From the NCBI RefSeq assembly GCF_013282575.1, contig NZ_JAAAYE010000010.1:62001-126000 (forward strand): a stretch of 64,000 nt of DNA, read 5' to 3'. The DNA is from Paraburkholderia sp. NMBU_R16 (GTDB lineage Bacteria; Pseudomonadota; Gammaproteobacteria; Burkholderiales; Burkholderiaceae). Of this stretch, positions 54,524-63,300 are shown piece after piece; the first letter of the stretch is position 1; each line of letters starts with the position of its first letter. The translations under genes and the position numbers were made by a program. The notes below the pieces were generated by a model. The model saw only the letters and a program-made list of their open reading frames with translations, searched no databases and had not been told where the DNA came from.

Positions 54524-54586
54524 TTGTCACGGCGACCGAACTGCGCCCATGTCGGCAGCGGCGAATATCGGCGTCCCTCGACGAAT
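54524..54586 (-). promoter_or_regulatory. PIP/hrpII box of the PKVEA operon
   Basis: On the minus strand, TTCGT at 54586-54582, 15 nt, TTCGC at 54566-54562. GACAAT at 54529-54524, 32 nt on, matches YANNRT except for its first base. Confidence 0.7.
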
Positions 54587-54712
54587 CGATCGGCCGTTAC
54601 GATCCGCGCGCCGAGAAGCGCGATTCGGCCCACTACTCCGGGCGCGAGGAAACGAGAGAAGCGGGTTGGGCAGGAATGAGCGGGAGAGAAGGGCCGACTG
54701 GATGGCCAGCGC

Positions 54713-56170
54713 TCAATGGGGTTGATTCACGGTGTCGGCGCATGCGATGCCGACCGCGGCCGACAGCGCGCCGCAGGCATCGACCGTTTGGTGCGCCGCG
54801 TCGCCATGGACGCTGCTCTTGAGCGCCGCATAGATCTTGTCCGAATCGAGCCGCGGATCGACGGCGAGCAGCAATGCTGCCACGCCCGAGACGAACGCCG
54901 TCGAAAACGAAGTCCCCGAAAAGAAATCGTAATGACCGCCCGGCGTCAGGCTCAGCACGTCGCGGCCCGGCGCCCGCACGACCGGAGCGGCCGTCTTCAC
55001 GCCCGGGTAATCTGCCGCGATCACATGCGCAATGCCAACGGGAAAAGCATGCATGTCTCCACTGGGCGGTACCGCGCCCACCACGACAATGCCATGCCGC
55101 AGCGAATATTCGACGAGCTGCGTCAAGAGCGGATCGGGCGGACCGCTCAAGCTCAGGTTGATGACGTTCGCGTGCGCTTCGATCGCCGCCGCGAGTGCCT
55201 CGGCAAGCGTCAGCGAATTGCACACCGATTGCCCGATCGCATGACCGCCCGAAGACGTCGGCTCCTGCCAGCACGCCTTCAACGCAAGAATGCGCGCGCG
55301 CGGCGCAACGCCAACCATGCCACGACCGCCGCTGAGATTGGCTGCTATTACGCCAGCCACGGCGGTTCCGTGCACGTCGTGGCCGAACGTCGCCGAGTTC
55401 TGTTCGACGAAATCGCGCCTCATGGCGATCGATCCCGCGAGGCCGGGATGAGATGCGTCGACGCCCGTGTCGATGACAGCGACCCGCACACCCGCGCCTT
55501 GCGAAATGCGCTGCGCGGCCAGTGCATCGATTTCGCGCAACCCTCGCTCGAAGTCGACATAGTTGGCGCGATACTCATGCTCAACGGTAGTTTTCGTGTC
55601 TGCCGCGGCGGCCGTATCGGCGAGCGCCCCGACATCGGCGCCGGGCTTGCTCAACGTGCCGACGGTGCGAAACGACTGCAACGGCTGCACGATCTTCACT
55701 CGCCGATCATGCGAAAGCTCCTCGATCACCTGCGCGCGGGTGCGCTCGTCACGTATCTCGAGCACGGCGCAATGGGCTTTGAGCGGCACGATCGGCCATG
55801 CCATGACTTGTTCCAGTTTGTAGTCGCGGGCAATGGCATCGATCGTCGCTCGCGCGCTCCCGTAAGCTGCATAACCGGGACCGCCGTCATAGCCGCCAAT
55901 CGTCGTGCCAGCGAGGATCGGCACCGATTCGCTCGGATTGGCAACGGCCACGACGATCATCCGGTCACGGTCATCGTCGATCTGCCGCAGAACGTCCGGA
56001 TCGATATTGACATTCGAAGGCGGGACGAGCGAAACGTGGCTGCATGCCACGGCCAGCGGGACGACGGCGGCCAGGAGCGCGACGAGACGCGCCGCTGCTA
56101 TGCGCCGGTCCGCTTTGCTCCATACCGCCTTCCATAAAGTGCCGAGTTGCACGCGGGTCATTCCTTTCAT
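54713..56170 (-). CDS. Subtilisin-like (S8) serine protease lipoprotein
   Basis: A 485-residue protein. A hydrophobic N-terminal region ends in the lipobox LAVAC (Cys43), so it is probably a lipoprotein. A ~180-residue prodomain-like region precedes the catalytic domain with Asp234 (AVIDTGVD), His267 (HDVHGTAVAGV) and Ser421 (FFSGTSFSTAF). All three catalytic residues are intact. The start at 56170 has GGGAG upstream; the longer frame to 56365 is not supported. No PIP box precedes it. It may process surface or secreted Hrp proteins, or be unrelated cargo. Confidence 0.85.
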   Translation of the reverse strand: MKGMTRVQLGTLWKAVWSKADRRIAAARLVALLAAVVPLAVACSHVSLVPPSNVNIDPDVLRQIDDDRDRMIVVAVANPSESVPILAGTTIGGYDGGPGYAAYGSARATIDAIARDYKLEQVMAWPIVPLKAHCAVLEIRDERTRAQVIEELSHDRRVKIVQPLQSFRTVGTLSKPGADVGALADTAAAADTKTTVEHEYRANYVDFERGLREIDALAAQRISQGAGVRVAVIDTGVDASHPGLAGSIAMRRDFVEQNSATFGHDVHGTAVAGVIAANLSGGRGMVGVAPRARILALKACWQEPTSSGGHAIGQSVCNSLTLAEALAAAIEAHANVINLSLSGPPDPLLTQLVEYSLRHGIVVVGAVPPSGDMHAFPVGIAHVIAADYPGVKTAAPVVRAPGRDVLSLTPGGHYDFFSGTSFSTAFVSGVAALLLAVDPRLDSDKIYAALKSSVHGDAAHQTVDACGALSAAVGIACADTVNQPH

Positions 56171-56387
56171 GGCCGACTCCCGCGCGAGGGTGCGTGGCCG
56201 AGGCGCGGCGTGCTTGGCTGACAGTGTGTCATCTGATTGATTTCTCCGGGTTGCTGATCGAGAGGCGCGACGTGACAACCCGTGAGTACCCCAAACAGTG
56301 AAAAATGTTGCAGCCAGAACGCGAACCGTCAAACCGGACCGACCGCTCGCGGGACAACGCCGCACGCGTGCCCGCTTGCGCTTTTCG

Positions 56388-57209
56388 TCAGACTTTATTC
56401 AGACCGCCCTGCGCCGCCCAGTCGAAATTGCTCACGCCGGAAATGCCGTCGCCGCCCGCGACGTCGTGCGTTTCGATCTGGTTGTACGCGTCGGGATTCG
56501 ACAGCATGAACTTCGCGGCCGCGGAGACTTCGGCAGGCGTACCGCTCGCCGGATTGTAAGCCATCTGATACAGCTGGTTCGGATCGAGCTTGCTGATGCC
56601 CTGCTCGTGCAGGTACGCGCCGAGCGCGCCGGAAGCGCTTTGCGCGTCGAGCGACGCGCCCGTATCGCCAATCGTTGCGTTCGCATCCAGGAAAGCGGCA
56701 TCGCCCACCGAAGAGGCATCGCCGGTGTTCGACGCGTCGCTCAAGCCGCCTTGCGCCGCCCAGTCGAAATCGTTCACGCCTGCAATGCCGTCGCTGCCCG
56801 CGACGTCGTGCGTTTCGATCTGATTGAACACATCGGGGTTCGAAAGCATGAACTTGGCGGCGTCGGACACTTCCGGCGGCGTACCGGCCGCTGGGGAATA
56901 CGCCATCTGATAAAGCTTGTTCGGATCGAGCGAACCGATCCCGTTCTGATGCATATAAGCGGCCAGCGCACCTGATGCGCCTTGCGCCGTCATGCCCGAA
57001 TCGAGCTGACCGCCGTTGTCGACGTTCCCTGCGCCGATCGAGCCCTCCTCCGCGAACACTTGTTGCAGCATCTGCTGAATCGATTGCAGCGCCGATTCGT
57101 AAAGTGCTTCGTAATTCGCCACGGCGGTATTGACCGGGGACGGTGTGGTCGGACTCAGATCGAGTGCCTCGGTTTGAACATTGCTATCGAGAGAAAGGTT
57201 GACGCTCAT
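56388..57209 (-). CDS. Hrp-regulated repeat protein (HrpF/NopX-like repeats)
   Basis: A 273-residue acidic, Cys-free protein. Two near-identical segments, residues 79-155 and 193-269 (period 114), contain SLDPNKLYQMAYSP, AAKFMLSNPDVFNQIETHDV and the loop AGSDGIAGVNDFDWA, which looks like a calcium-binding EF-hand-type loop. Comparable motifs occur in HrpF/NopX translocators. The N-terminal 60 residues have an amphipathic Gln-rich helix (LQSIQQMLQQVFAEEG). The start at 57209 has GGAG upstream and a perfect PIP promoter. A secreted harpin, translocon or effector role is likely; exact class unknown. Confidence 0.65.
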   Translation of the reverse strand: MSVNLSLDSNVQTEALDLSPTTPSPVNTAVANYEALYESALQSIQQMLQQVFAEEGSIGAGNVDNGGQLDSGMTAQGASGALAAYMHQNGIGSLDPNKLYQMAYSPAAGTPPEVSDAAKFMLSNPDVFNQIETHDVAGSDGIAGVNDFDWAAQGGLSDASNTGDASSVGDAAFLDANATIGDTGASLDAQSASGALGAYLHEQGISKLDPNQLYQMAYNPASGTPAEVSAAAKFMLSNPDAYNQIETHDVAGGDGISGVSNFDWAAQGGLNKV

Positions 57210-57551
57210 GGTGTTGGACTCCGCAAGAGTAAAAAACAGCCCATGCGCATCGTGCGCGAAAGGCCCCGCCGCGTAAGCGCCGCACTGGCCTGCACATACC
57301 CGCGTCGCTCTGCGCGCCACGATATCGGAGCCGATTGTGCGGCTCCTGGCTCGCGGCGAAATCCAAATGCCATCGGCGAATCGTCGAAACACGTACACGC
57401 GTCGCGGGGCTTCAGCCCATCCATCGCTTGCCGGTAATAGTTTTTGAGGTAGCATCGTCGGCTCGGGGCGCCTTGCTCCACCCGCCGAAGTCGTTGCCCA
57501 GCGCGTCGATATTCGGCGCGCAGTCTGATCGAAAGGAAAGCGGTACGAATC
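57210..57551. other. Divergent intergenic region with PIP promoter
   Basis: This 342-bp spacer separates the repeat-protein gene and the outer-membrane protein gene. The only clear element is the minus-strand PIP promoter listed separately. Promoter signals for the plus-strand gene are not obvious. Confidence 0.4.
57319..57380 (-). promoter_or_regulatory. PIP/hrpII box promoter of the 56388-57209 gene
   Basis: On the minus strand, TTCGC at 57380-57376, 15 nt, TTCGC at 57360-57356, then 31 nt, then TATCGT (YANNRT) at 57324-57319. The full consensus is met. Confidence 0.8.
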
Positions 57552-58343
57552 ATGAGTGGGATCCAGGCGTTGCTTCGAACACGAACGGCATTGCGATTGC
57601 GGCAGCGATATTCGCATTTGTCCTTCGGACAGCGCCACCCGGACGTGCGTCGGTTGGTCCTGGCGTTCGCGATGCTGGTGGCATCGGTTCCCGCCGCTCG
57701 CGCGTCAGATGCCTGGCATTTTCAGTTGGGTGCCACGACCGACCGCATCAATCGCGGTTTCGATATGAGCCACAACGAGCCCTCGGTCGACGCGGCGGTC
57801 AGTTGGTACCCCGGGACGGGGCCGTTTGCCGGCGTTTCGGCATGGACCGTCAGGCCGATGAGCGGTAGCCCGATGGGTGCGGAATTCCTCGCCAACGCCG
57901 GCTACGGATGGCGCCGCGGCGATTGGGGTGCGAAAGCGATGTTGCTGCACTATCAGTTCGCCCACATCCGTCACGCAACAAGGATCGAATACGACGAGGC
58001 AGGGTTCACGGGAAGCTGGCGCGAGAGCCTCTTCGCTTCTGTCACCGTGTCGCCGAATACCGCTTACGGAGGATCGCCGCGCACGCTGGCACTGACCTAC
58101 AACCTCGTCGGGCATGTGCCGCTCGCCCACGGATTTTCGGCGACGGCCGGCGTCGGCTATTACGACCTGCACGCTGGACTCGGCTCGGGTTTCTTCTATG
58201 ACGACATCGGGCTGATCTACCAATACCGTTCGCTGCAACTTCAGCTCGCCTACTTCGGCACGCAAGGTCCGGAGCGCATCAGAGCGAAGTTCGGCCCCAT
58301 GCTCGTGCATCGCTGGGTCGCGCAAGTCAGTTGGTCTTTCTGA
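57552..58343 (+). CDS. Outer-membrane beta-barrel protein
   Basis: A 263-residue exported protein. A signal peptide (LVLAFAMLVASVPAARA) follows an extended basic start. The mature part is a series of alternating amphipathic strands with aromatic girdles (WHFQLGATTDRINRGFD, LQLQLAYFGTQG) and ends in VAQVSWSF, the terminal Phe typical of outer-membrane barrels. It resembles the TorF/TIGR02001 group of putative porins. The start could be either the first ATG (with GAAAGGAAAG upstream) or a later one. It is divergent from the Hrp-regulated repeat protein; a link to T3SS is not shown. Confidence 0.7.
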   Translation: MSGIQALLRTRTALRLRQRYSHLSFGQRHPDVRRLVLAFAMLVASVPAARASDAWHFQLGATTDRINRGFDMSHNEPSVDAAVSWYPGTGPFAGVSAWTVRPMSGSPMGAEFLANAGYGWRRGDWGAKAMLLHYQFAHIRHATRIEYDEAGFTGSWRESLFASVTVSPNTAYGGSPRTLALTYNLVGHVPLAHGFSATAGVGYYDLHAGLGSGFFYDDIGLIYQYRSLQLQLAYFGTQGPERIRAKFGPMLVHRWVAQVSWSF

Positions 58344-58442
58344 GCTCGCACGGCGAGACGGCCAGACGCATCCGCTCTCGGTCCCGCTCGTCAAACCCCG
58401 ATCCGCATCGCCAAACGCGCGCCATCCACGCCTGAGATTCGA

Positions 58443-58467
58443 TTCGCCGCGGTACGAGCAATTTCGC
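58443..58467 (+). promoter_or_regulatory. PIP/hrpII box of the 58616 gene
   Basis: TTCGC at 58443-58447, 15 nt, TTCGC at 58463-58467. No perfect YANNRT is seen at 30-32 nt; GATACT at 58500 is the nearest candidate. The leader to the ATG is about 150 nt. Confidence 0.7.
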
Positions 58468-58615
58468 CGCGAGACGAGGCGTCTTCATATCTGCGTCTCG
58501 ATACTGAGCGAGCGCGCTCTTCCTACGGATCAAGTAACGAAGCCGCGCATACCGAGCGGCCGTTGCCGTTCTCGCGGCACGCTCGATTACTCCAACCCTA
58601 TCGAAGCAATGCAAA

Positions 58616-60256
58616 ATGACCACTGTCCAATCCAGCCGTGCGTCAACCTCGGCTTCCAATCTCAGCTCCGCGTCCGACAACGCTCAAAGCAGCAGTCCCA
58701 AAGCACCGACGGGTACCGCGAAACGCCGTAATCCCGATTCGCCGACCGGCAACCTCGCCAAGCGTGGCAAAGGCGAGAGCAGCGAAGCGGCGTCCACCCT
58801 GCAAGCGCATACGCGGTTTTTCGAAGACGGCAGCAGCACGACAACCGGTTCGCGCGTTCCCTCGCGTGTTCCGATTGCACAGCGCGCCGGCCACATCGCC
58901 GCCGCGCTGCGCGGCCGACAGATCGATGCGGTGACCCACGGCACCGACAAAGCAGCGCTCGAACGAGGCGCTAAGACCACGCTGGGCAGTTGGACGTCCG
59001 ATTCGCATTTCCATCCGACCCAATACACGCAGCAAGGCATCCTTCCTGAAGAGATGCTCGCGATGATGGACAAGGTAGGCGTGTATCGCAGCGTGATCAT
59101 GCCGATTCCAACCGATGTCATTCCATGCGGCCACCCCGACAACAATCACATTCCGCCCGAGGACTATTACGTTCCGAAGGAAGACATGAGCATGGCGCGT
59201 CACGAACTGACGGCCGAGCGCGAGAACAAGATCGCCAAAAGTGCGCATCTCGTCGTCAATCAGCAAGTCGATGCGGACACGGCCGATTTCATGGACATGT
59301 CGGGTCTCACCGATGCCCAGCGCGACCGCCTCGATCCGATGGTGACGGGCTTGCATCTGGGCTCGCCGCTCAGCTCCGAAGCGCTGCTCAAAAAGCTTCA
59401 CAAGGACCCCGGCACGTTCACGGGCATCGGTGAAGTAACGATTCACAAGGAGCTCGTCGAGCGCCAGTTCGACGGTGCGCGCCAGGCCAATCTGACCGAC
59501 AACGTCCAACCCTTCAAGGATCTCATCGCGACGGCAGGCGTCGTCGGCATGCCGGTGGTGCTGCATTGCGACGTGGACTCGACCGATAACCAGCGCAAGA
59601 ACGGCCTCGGTGCTCCGCAGCATCTCGAGGGCATCAAAAAGCTGCTCGGCTCGCCCGAAGCGAAGAACACGACGATGGTCTGGGCGCACTTCGGCGGCAT
59701 CGGCCGCTTCGTCGCGAAGCCCGACAATCACATGGAAAACCTGCGCCAGATTCTGCGCGATCCGGAGATGAAGCACGTTCACGTGGACATCTCGTGGTCG
59801 CGTGTGGCGCGCCAGATCGTCATGAAGCAAAACGCGCACGGTGTCGAGGAACCCGATCCGGCCTCGATCGACGCGGCCGCCAAGCTGATTACCGAGTTTC
59901 CCGATCGCTTTTTGATGGGCTCGGACGCGCTCGATCCGAAGAAGGAAGAAACCTGGGCCGAGACCGGCAACATGTACAAGCCGCTGCTCGACAAACTGTC
60001 TCCCGAAGTACGGCATCAGGTGACGATCGGCAACTACGAGCGCGTCATCGTCGGCGCGCGCGCGAAGGTGCGCGCGTTCGAGAAGCATGTGCTGACGAAC
60101 GAGTTCATGAAGCGCAACGTGCGCCCGTCGGGGCCGACGCCGCTGCGCGACGGTCCGCACATCGAACCCGAGAAGCTACGCGCCGCGCGTGACGCGGCGT
60201 TCGCCGCCGCAGGTGTCGATGAGCGCGGCGAACCGGTATCGAACGCAGCGCATTGA
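58616..60256 (+). CDS. Amidohydrolase-fold probable effector
   Basis: A 546-residue protein. The first ~100 residues are Ser/Thr/Ala-rich with basic KR patches, typical of a T3SS signal region. Residues ~125-470 form an amidohydrolase-2-like TIM barrel: SDSHFHP (H131, H133), MPVVLHCDVDS (H317), WAHFGG (H358) and LMGSDALD (D437), i.e. the metal-ligand order HxH-H-H-D. It should bind a metal and hydrolyse an unknown substrate if active. A PIP box lies upstream. The next, giant gene follows 125 bp later without its own PIP box, so the two may form one unit. Confidence 0.7.
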   Translation: MTTVQSSRASTSASNLSSASDNAQSSSPKAPTGTAKRRNPDSPTGNLAKRGKGESSEAASTLQAHTRFFEDGSSTTTGSRVPSRVPIAQRAGHIAAALRGRQIDAVTHGTDKAALERGAKTTLGSWTSDSHFHPTQYTQQGILPEEMLAMMDKVGVYRSVIMPIPTDVIPCGHPDNNHIPPEDYYVPKEDMSMARHELTAERENKIAKSAHLVVNQQVDADTADFMDMSGLTDAQRDRLDPMVTGLHLGSPLSSEALLKKLHKDPGTFTGIGEVTIHKELVERQFDGARQANLTDNVQPFKDLIATAGVVGMPVVLHCDVDSTDNQRKNGLGAPQHLEGIKKLLGSPEAKNTTMVWAHFGGIGRFVAKPDNHMENLRQILRDPEMKHVHVDISWSRVARQIVMKQNAHGVEEPDPASIDAAAKLITEFPDRFLMGSDALDPKKEETWAETGNMYKPLLDKLSPEVRHQVTIGNYERVIVGARAKVRAFEKHVLTNEFMKRNVRPSGPTPLRDGPHIEPEKLRAARDAAFAAAGVDERGEPVSNAAH

Positions 60257-60381
60257 TTGAAAGCGAGCCCGCGGGAGCCGATGCGGTTGGCTTCGCGCGG
60301 GCCCCCCAAGACACGGTTTGAAGGACGGCGCGTGATGTTTCGGCGCCTTATTTCATTCGTCTCCATGAGCGAGTCGAGGCC

Positions 60382-63300
60382 ATGAAACTGTTTGGAACCA
60401 GCGCGTCGTCCACCGCCGCAAGTCAACACACTGCCCAAGCCGCAACCGATAGCGGCAACCGTACCCGTGCCCCGCGTTCGAGCGGGCGTCGATCGCTTGG
60501 CGCTGTGCTTTCGAAGCTTAGCCGGCTCGGGCGATCGACGAAGGGGCCGTCTTCACGGGCGACGGACGGGAGGCTTCAGCAACCCGTGTCCGGAACCGTT
60601 CGCGCGTCCGACAACCAGCGCTCAGGCACCAGCCCTTCGAACGACGACGACGTGCGCGAAAGGGTCGCTCGCATCGTCTCGCAAAAAGACTCGCGCCGCC
60701 CTGGCGCCGCCGGTACGTCGAGCGAAGCTGAAACCCGCCCCACGATCGCGCACTTCCTCGCGCCGGAACTCGGCGTGTCGCCCAGCGCCCCCGAGAAACG
60801 TTCCAAGAAAGGGTGGAAAGGACTTCTCCATCTTCGATCCAGTTCGAAAAAGACGCCTGCCGTCGCGCAAAAAGCGCCGACGCAAGCACCCCCTGCCACA
60901 TTGTCGACGGCCACCCATCGCGACGATCCCGTTGGGGAGACCGTTAGCTGGATCAGATCCCAGCGCGCCACGGAATCCACCGCGCAGCAAGATGATCAGG
61001 AGACGGGCGCCGTGGTTCTCTCCTCGACGGGAGACGGAGACGGCGATACCGAGGTCCGGCACGAGAGCCCTCGTAACTCGAACGCATCGGAGCATTCGGC
61101 GAAAGACGTCACCTATGACACCGGTCCCATCTTCGACGAGTCGGGCGACGAACATGGAGAGGACGATCTGTTCGACCTCGACATCGGCCCGTTGCATCCA
61201 CCGCCCGTGGAAAACGAAATCCATCCGGTCACGCCATCGAATTCGGAAACGGGTTCGGCACGCTACGACGTCCCGCCGCAGCAGAACGAAGTGCTGAGCA
61301 CGAGCACGCCGGTCCCGCAACCGGACCCCGTGCCGAGCGCCAACCAGCAGCGAAGCAGCCTCGGCAAGTTGAAGCAACTCAAGAATGCGCTCAAGGGCTG
61401 GCAGACCTATGCCAAGGACGAAGCATATATTCACGGCTTCGGCTTTTCATCGACGAGCCTGTCGCTCACCCCGATCTCGACCAATACGAAAACCGCACGC
61501 GCCAAACCGTTCACGGGCGTCACGCGCGAAGGCGATGCACCAGTCGAGCTGCACAAGCGGCTCGCGAATCTGCCCGGCAGCACGCCGCCGGCGGTGCTTC
61601 ACGAAAGCCCTGTCGTGCAGGAGCTCGAAGCGCCGAACGCACTCGATCGATTGTTTCTCGACGCAAGCATCCTCCCCGGCACCAACCGCCGCCAGCTCTT
61701 CGATTCGATCAAGCAAGTCGCCGCGGAAAAGAACCTGACACCGTTCGAGGCATCAAGCCTGGCCCAGGCACTGCATATCGCGTTCAGCCGCACGCCCGAT
61801 CGTTCGAGCGACGCCGTTTACGATCCAGCCTACGACGCCGCGCACGATGCGCAGATCGCACTGCAATCGCTGCCGCAGACGAATCTGCTCGATGCGCTGC
61901 GCGATACCGCCGAACCGCAGCGCACGCCCGATTACGATGCCGACAAGGCTTGGGCGCTCGCACAAGAGCTCGTTCACATTCCAGGCGACATCGGCATGAG
62001 CCTCATCGAAAAGCTCACGCCACAGACGCCGCGTCCGGCCGGCACGCATGCCTCGGTCCTGGAAAAGGACCGGATGCTGGTGAGCGTGCTGCTGAAAGCG
62101 TCGCAACAAGTCGTGCGAGAAGCACGGCAATCGGCCGATACGAAGCCCGACAGCAAGATACTTGGCGTGTTTGCTCGGGCATCCCGGCAGGTGGGCAATG
62201 CCGCCTCGCCCACGCCCGGCGGTCCTCGTATGCTCGCGCACGACCCGGCTTCGATCTTCGCCGACGGTGCGCTTCACGCCGCCATCGCCGAAGCAGGCGA
62301 AGACCACTGGCCGGGAAGCAACGATACGCCCGTCCCGAGCAATCTCTCGCTCGCGCAAAAGGCGATGCTCGCCGTCAAGGACGAATTGCAGACCATCGAT
62401 GCGCACGTGGCCGACGAAGCCACGCGCGGCACGGCCTTCCGCCAGGGCGCGCACGGTTGCCGCTTCGCGATTTCGATGATTCGCGGCGATATGCTGACCG
62501 ATCAAGCGCGCGAGCCGAGCGGCGTGCGCAGTCAATTCCAGCTCGCCGAATCGCGCCTGGGCAAGAGCGTCGGCAAACACCTCGACCGCGCAATGCGGCG
62601 CCCGACCACCTGGACGCGCTTCATGGGCTCGCTCGAAGCGTTGAGCCGGCACGTCGGCGTCTACAAGAACAAGAGCCCCTTCTACACTTACAACCGCATC
62701 GCGGAGAGCGACGGCGGCCGCGGCATGGGCGTCGCGAACCGGGGCGGCACGCACGCCGGCCGCGCGTTCTACGACATGCAGCACAAGGTCCAGACGACGA
62801 TCGACGAACGTGCCAACCTTGGCGAGGACGCAGCTGCCGGCGACGAAGAGGCGCTGCGTCTCATGGTGCGATCGTCGATCATCCAGATGTCCAAAGCGGA
62901 AACGCTGATGTTGCCGCGCTTCGCGCAGCCCGTGAGCCTCTCGGATCTGTCGCAAGGCAAGGTCGTGGACGCCGTGATGGAGAAGCTTGCCGGCGCCGGT
63001 GCCGAAGCTGACGCCGAAGCGAACGACGCATTGCGGGCCAAAGTCGCTGCGATGGTGGCCGATGAGAACAAGCCGTTGACGACGCAACGTTTGCTGCAAT
63101 GGGCCGCCGCTGTCGGCGGCCCCGACAGCGCGGGCTCGGCCAAGGAGATAGCGGGCGCGGCGCCGGCCGACCACCCATGGCGGGCGTTCGCCGAAGCGTT
63201 CGAGCGCGCGGAACATCCGGACGGGGTCGCGCCCATCGCCACGCCTTCCTTGCGCGGCAAGTCGCGCGAGGAAGTCGCAGACATCCTGGCCAAAATCGTC

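Noticed and set aside
60292..60359. TTCG pairs upstream of the giant effector at the window end
   Set aside because: Spacings (13 and over 40 nt) do not fit the N16 rule of hrpII/PIP boxes.
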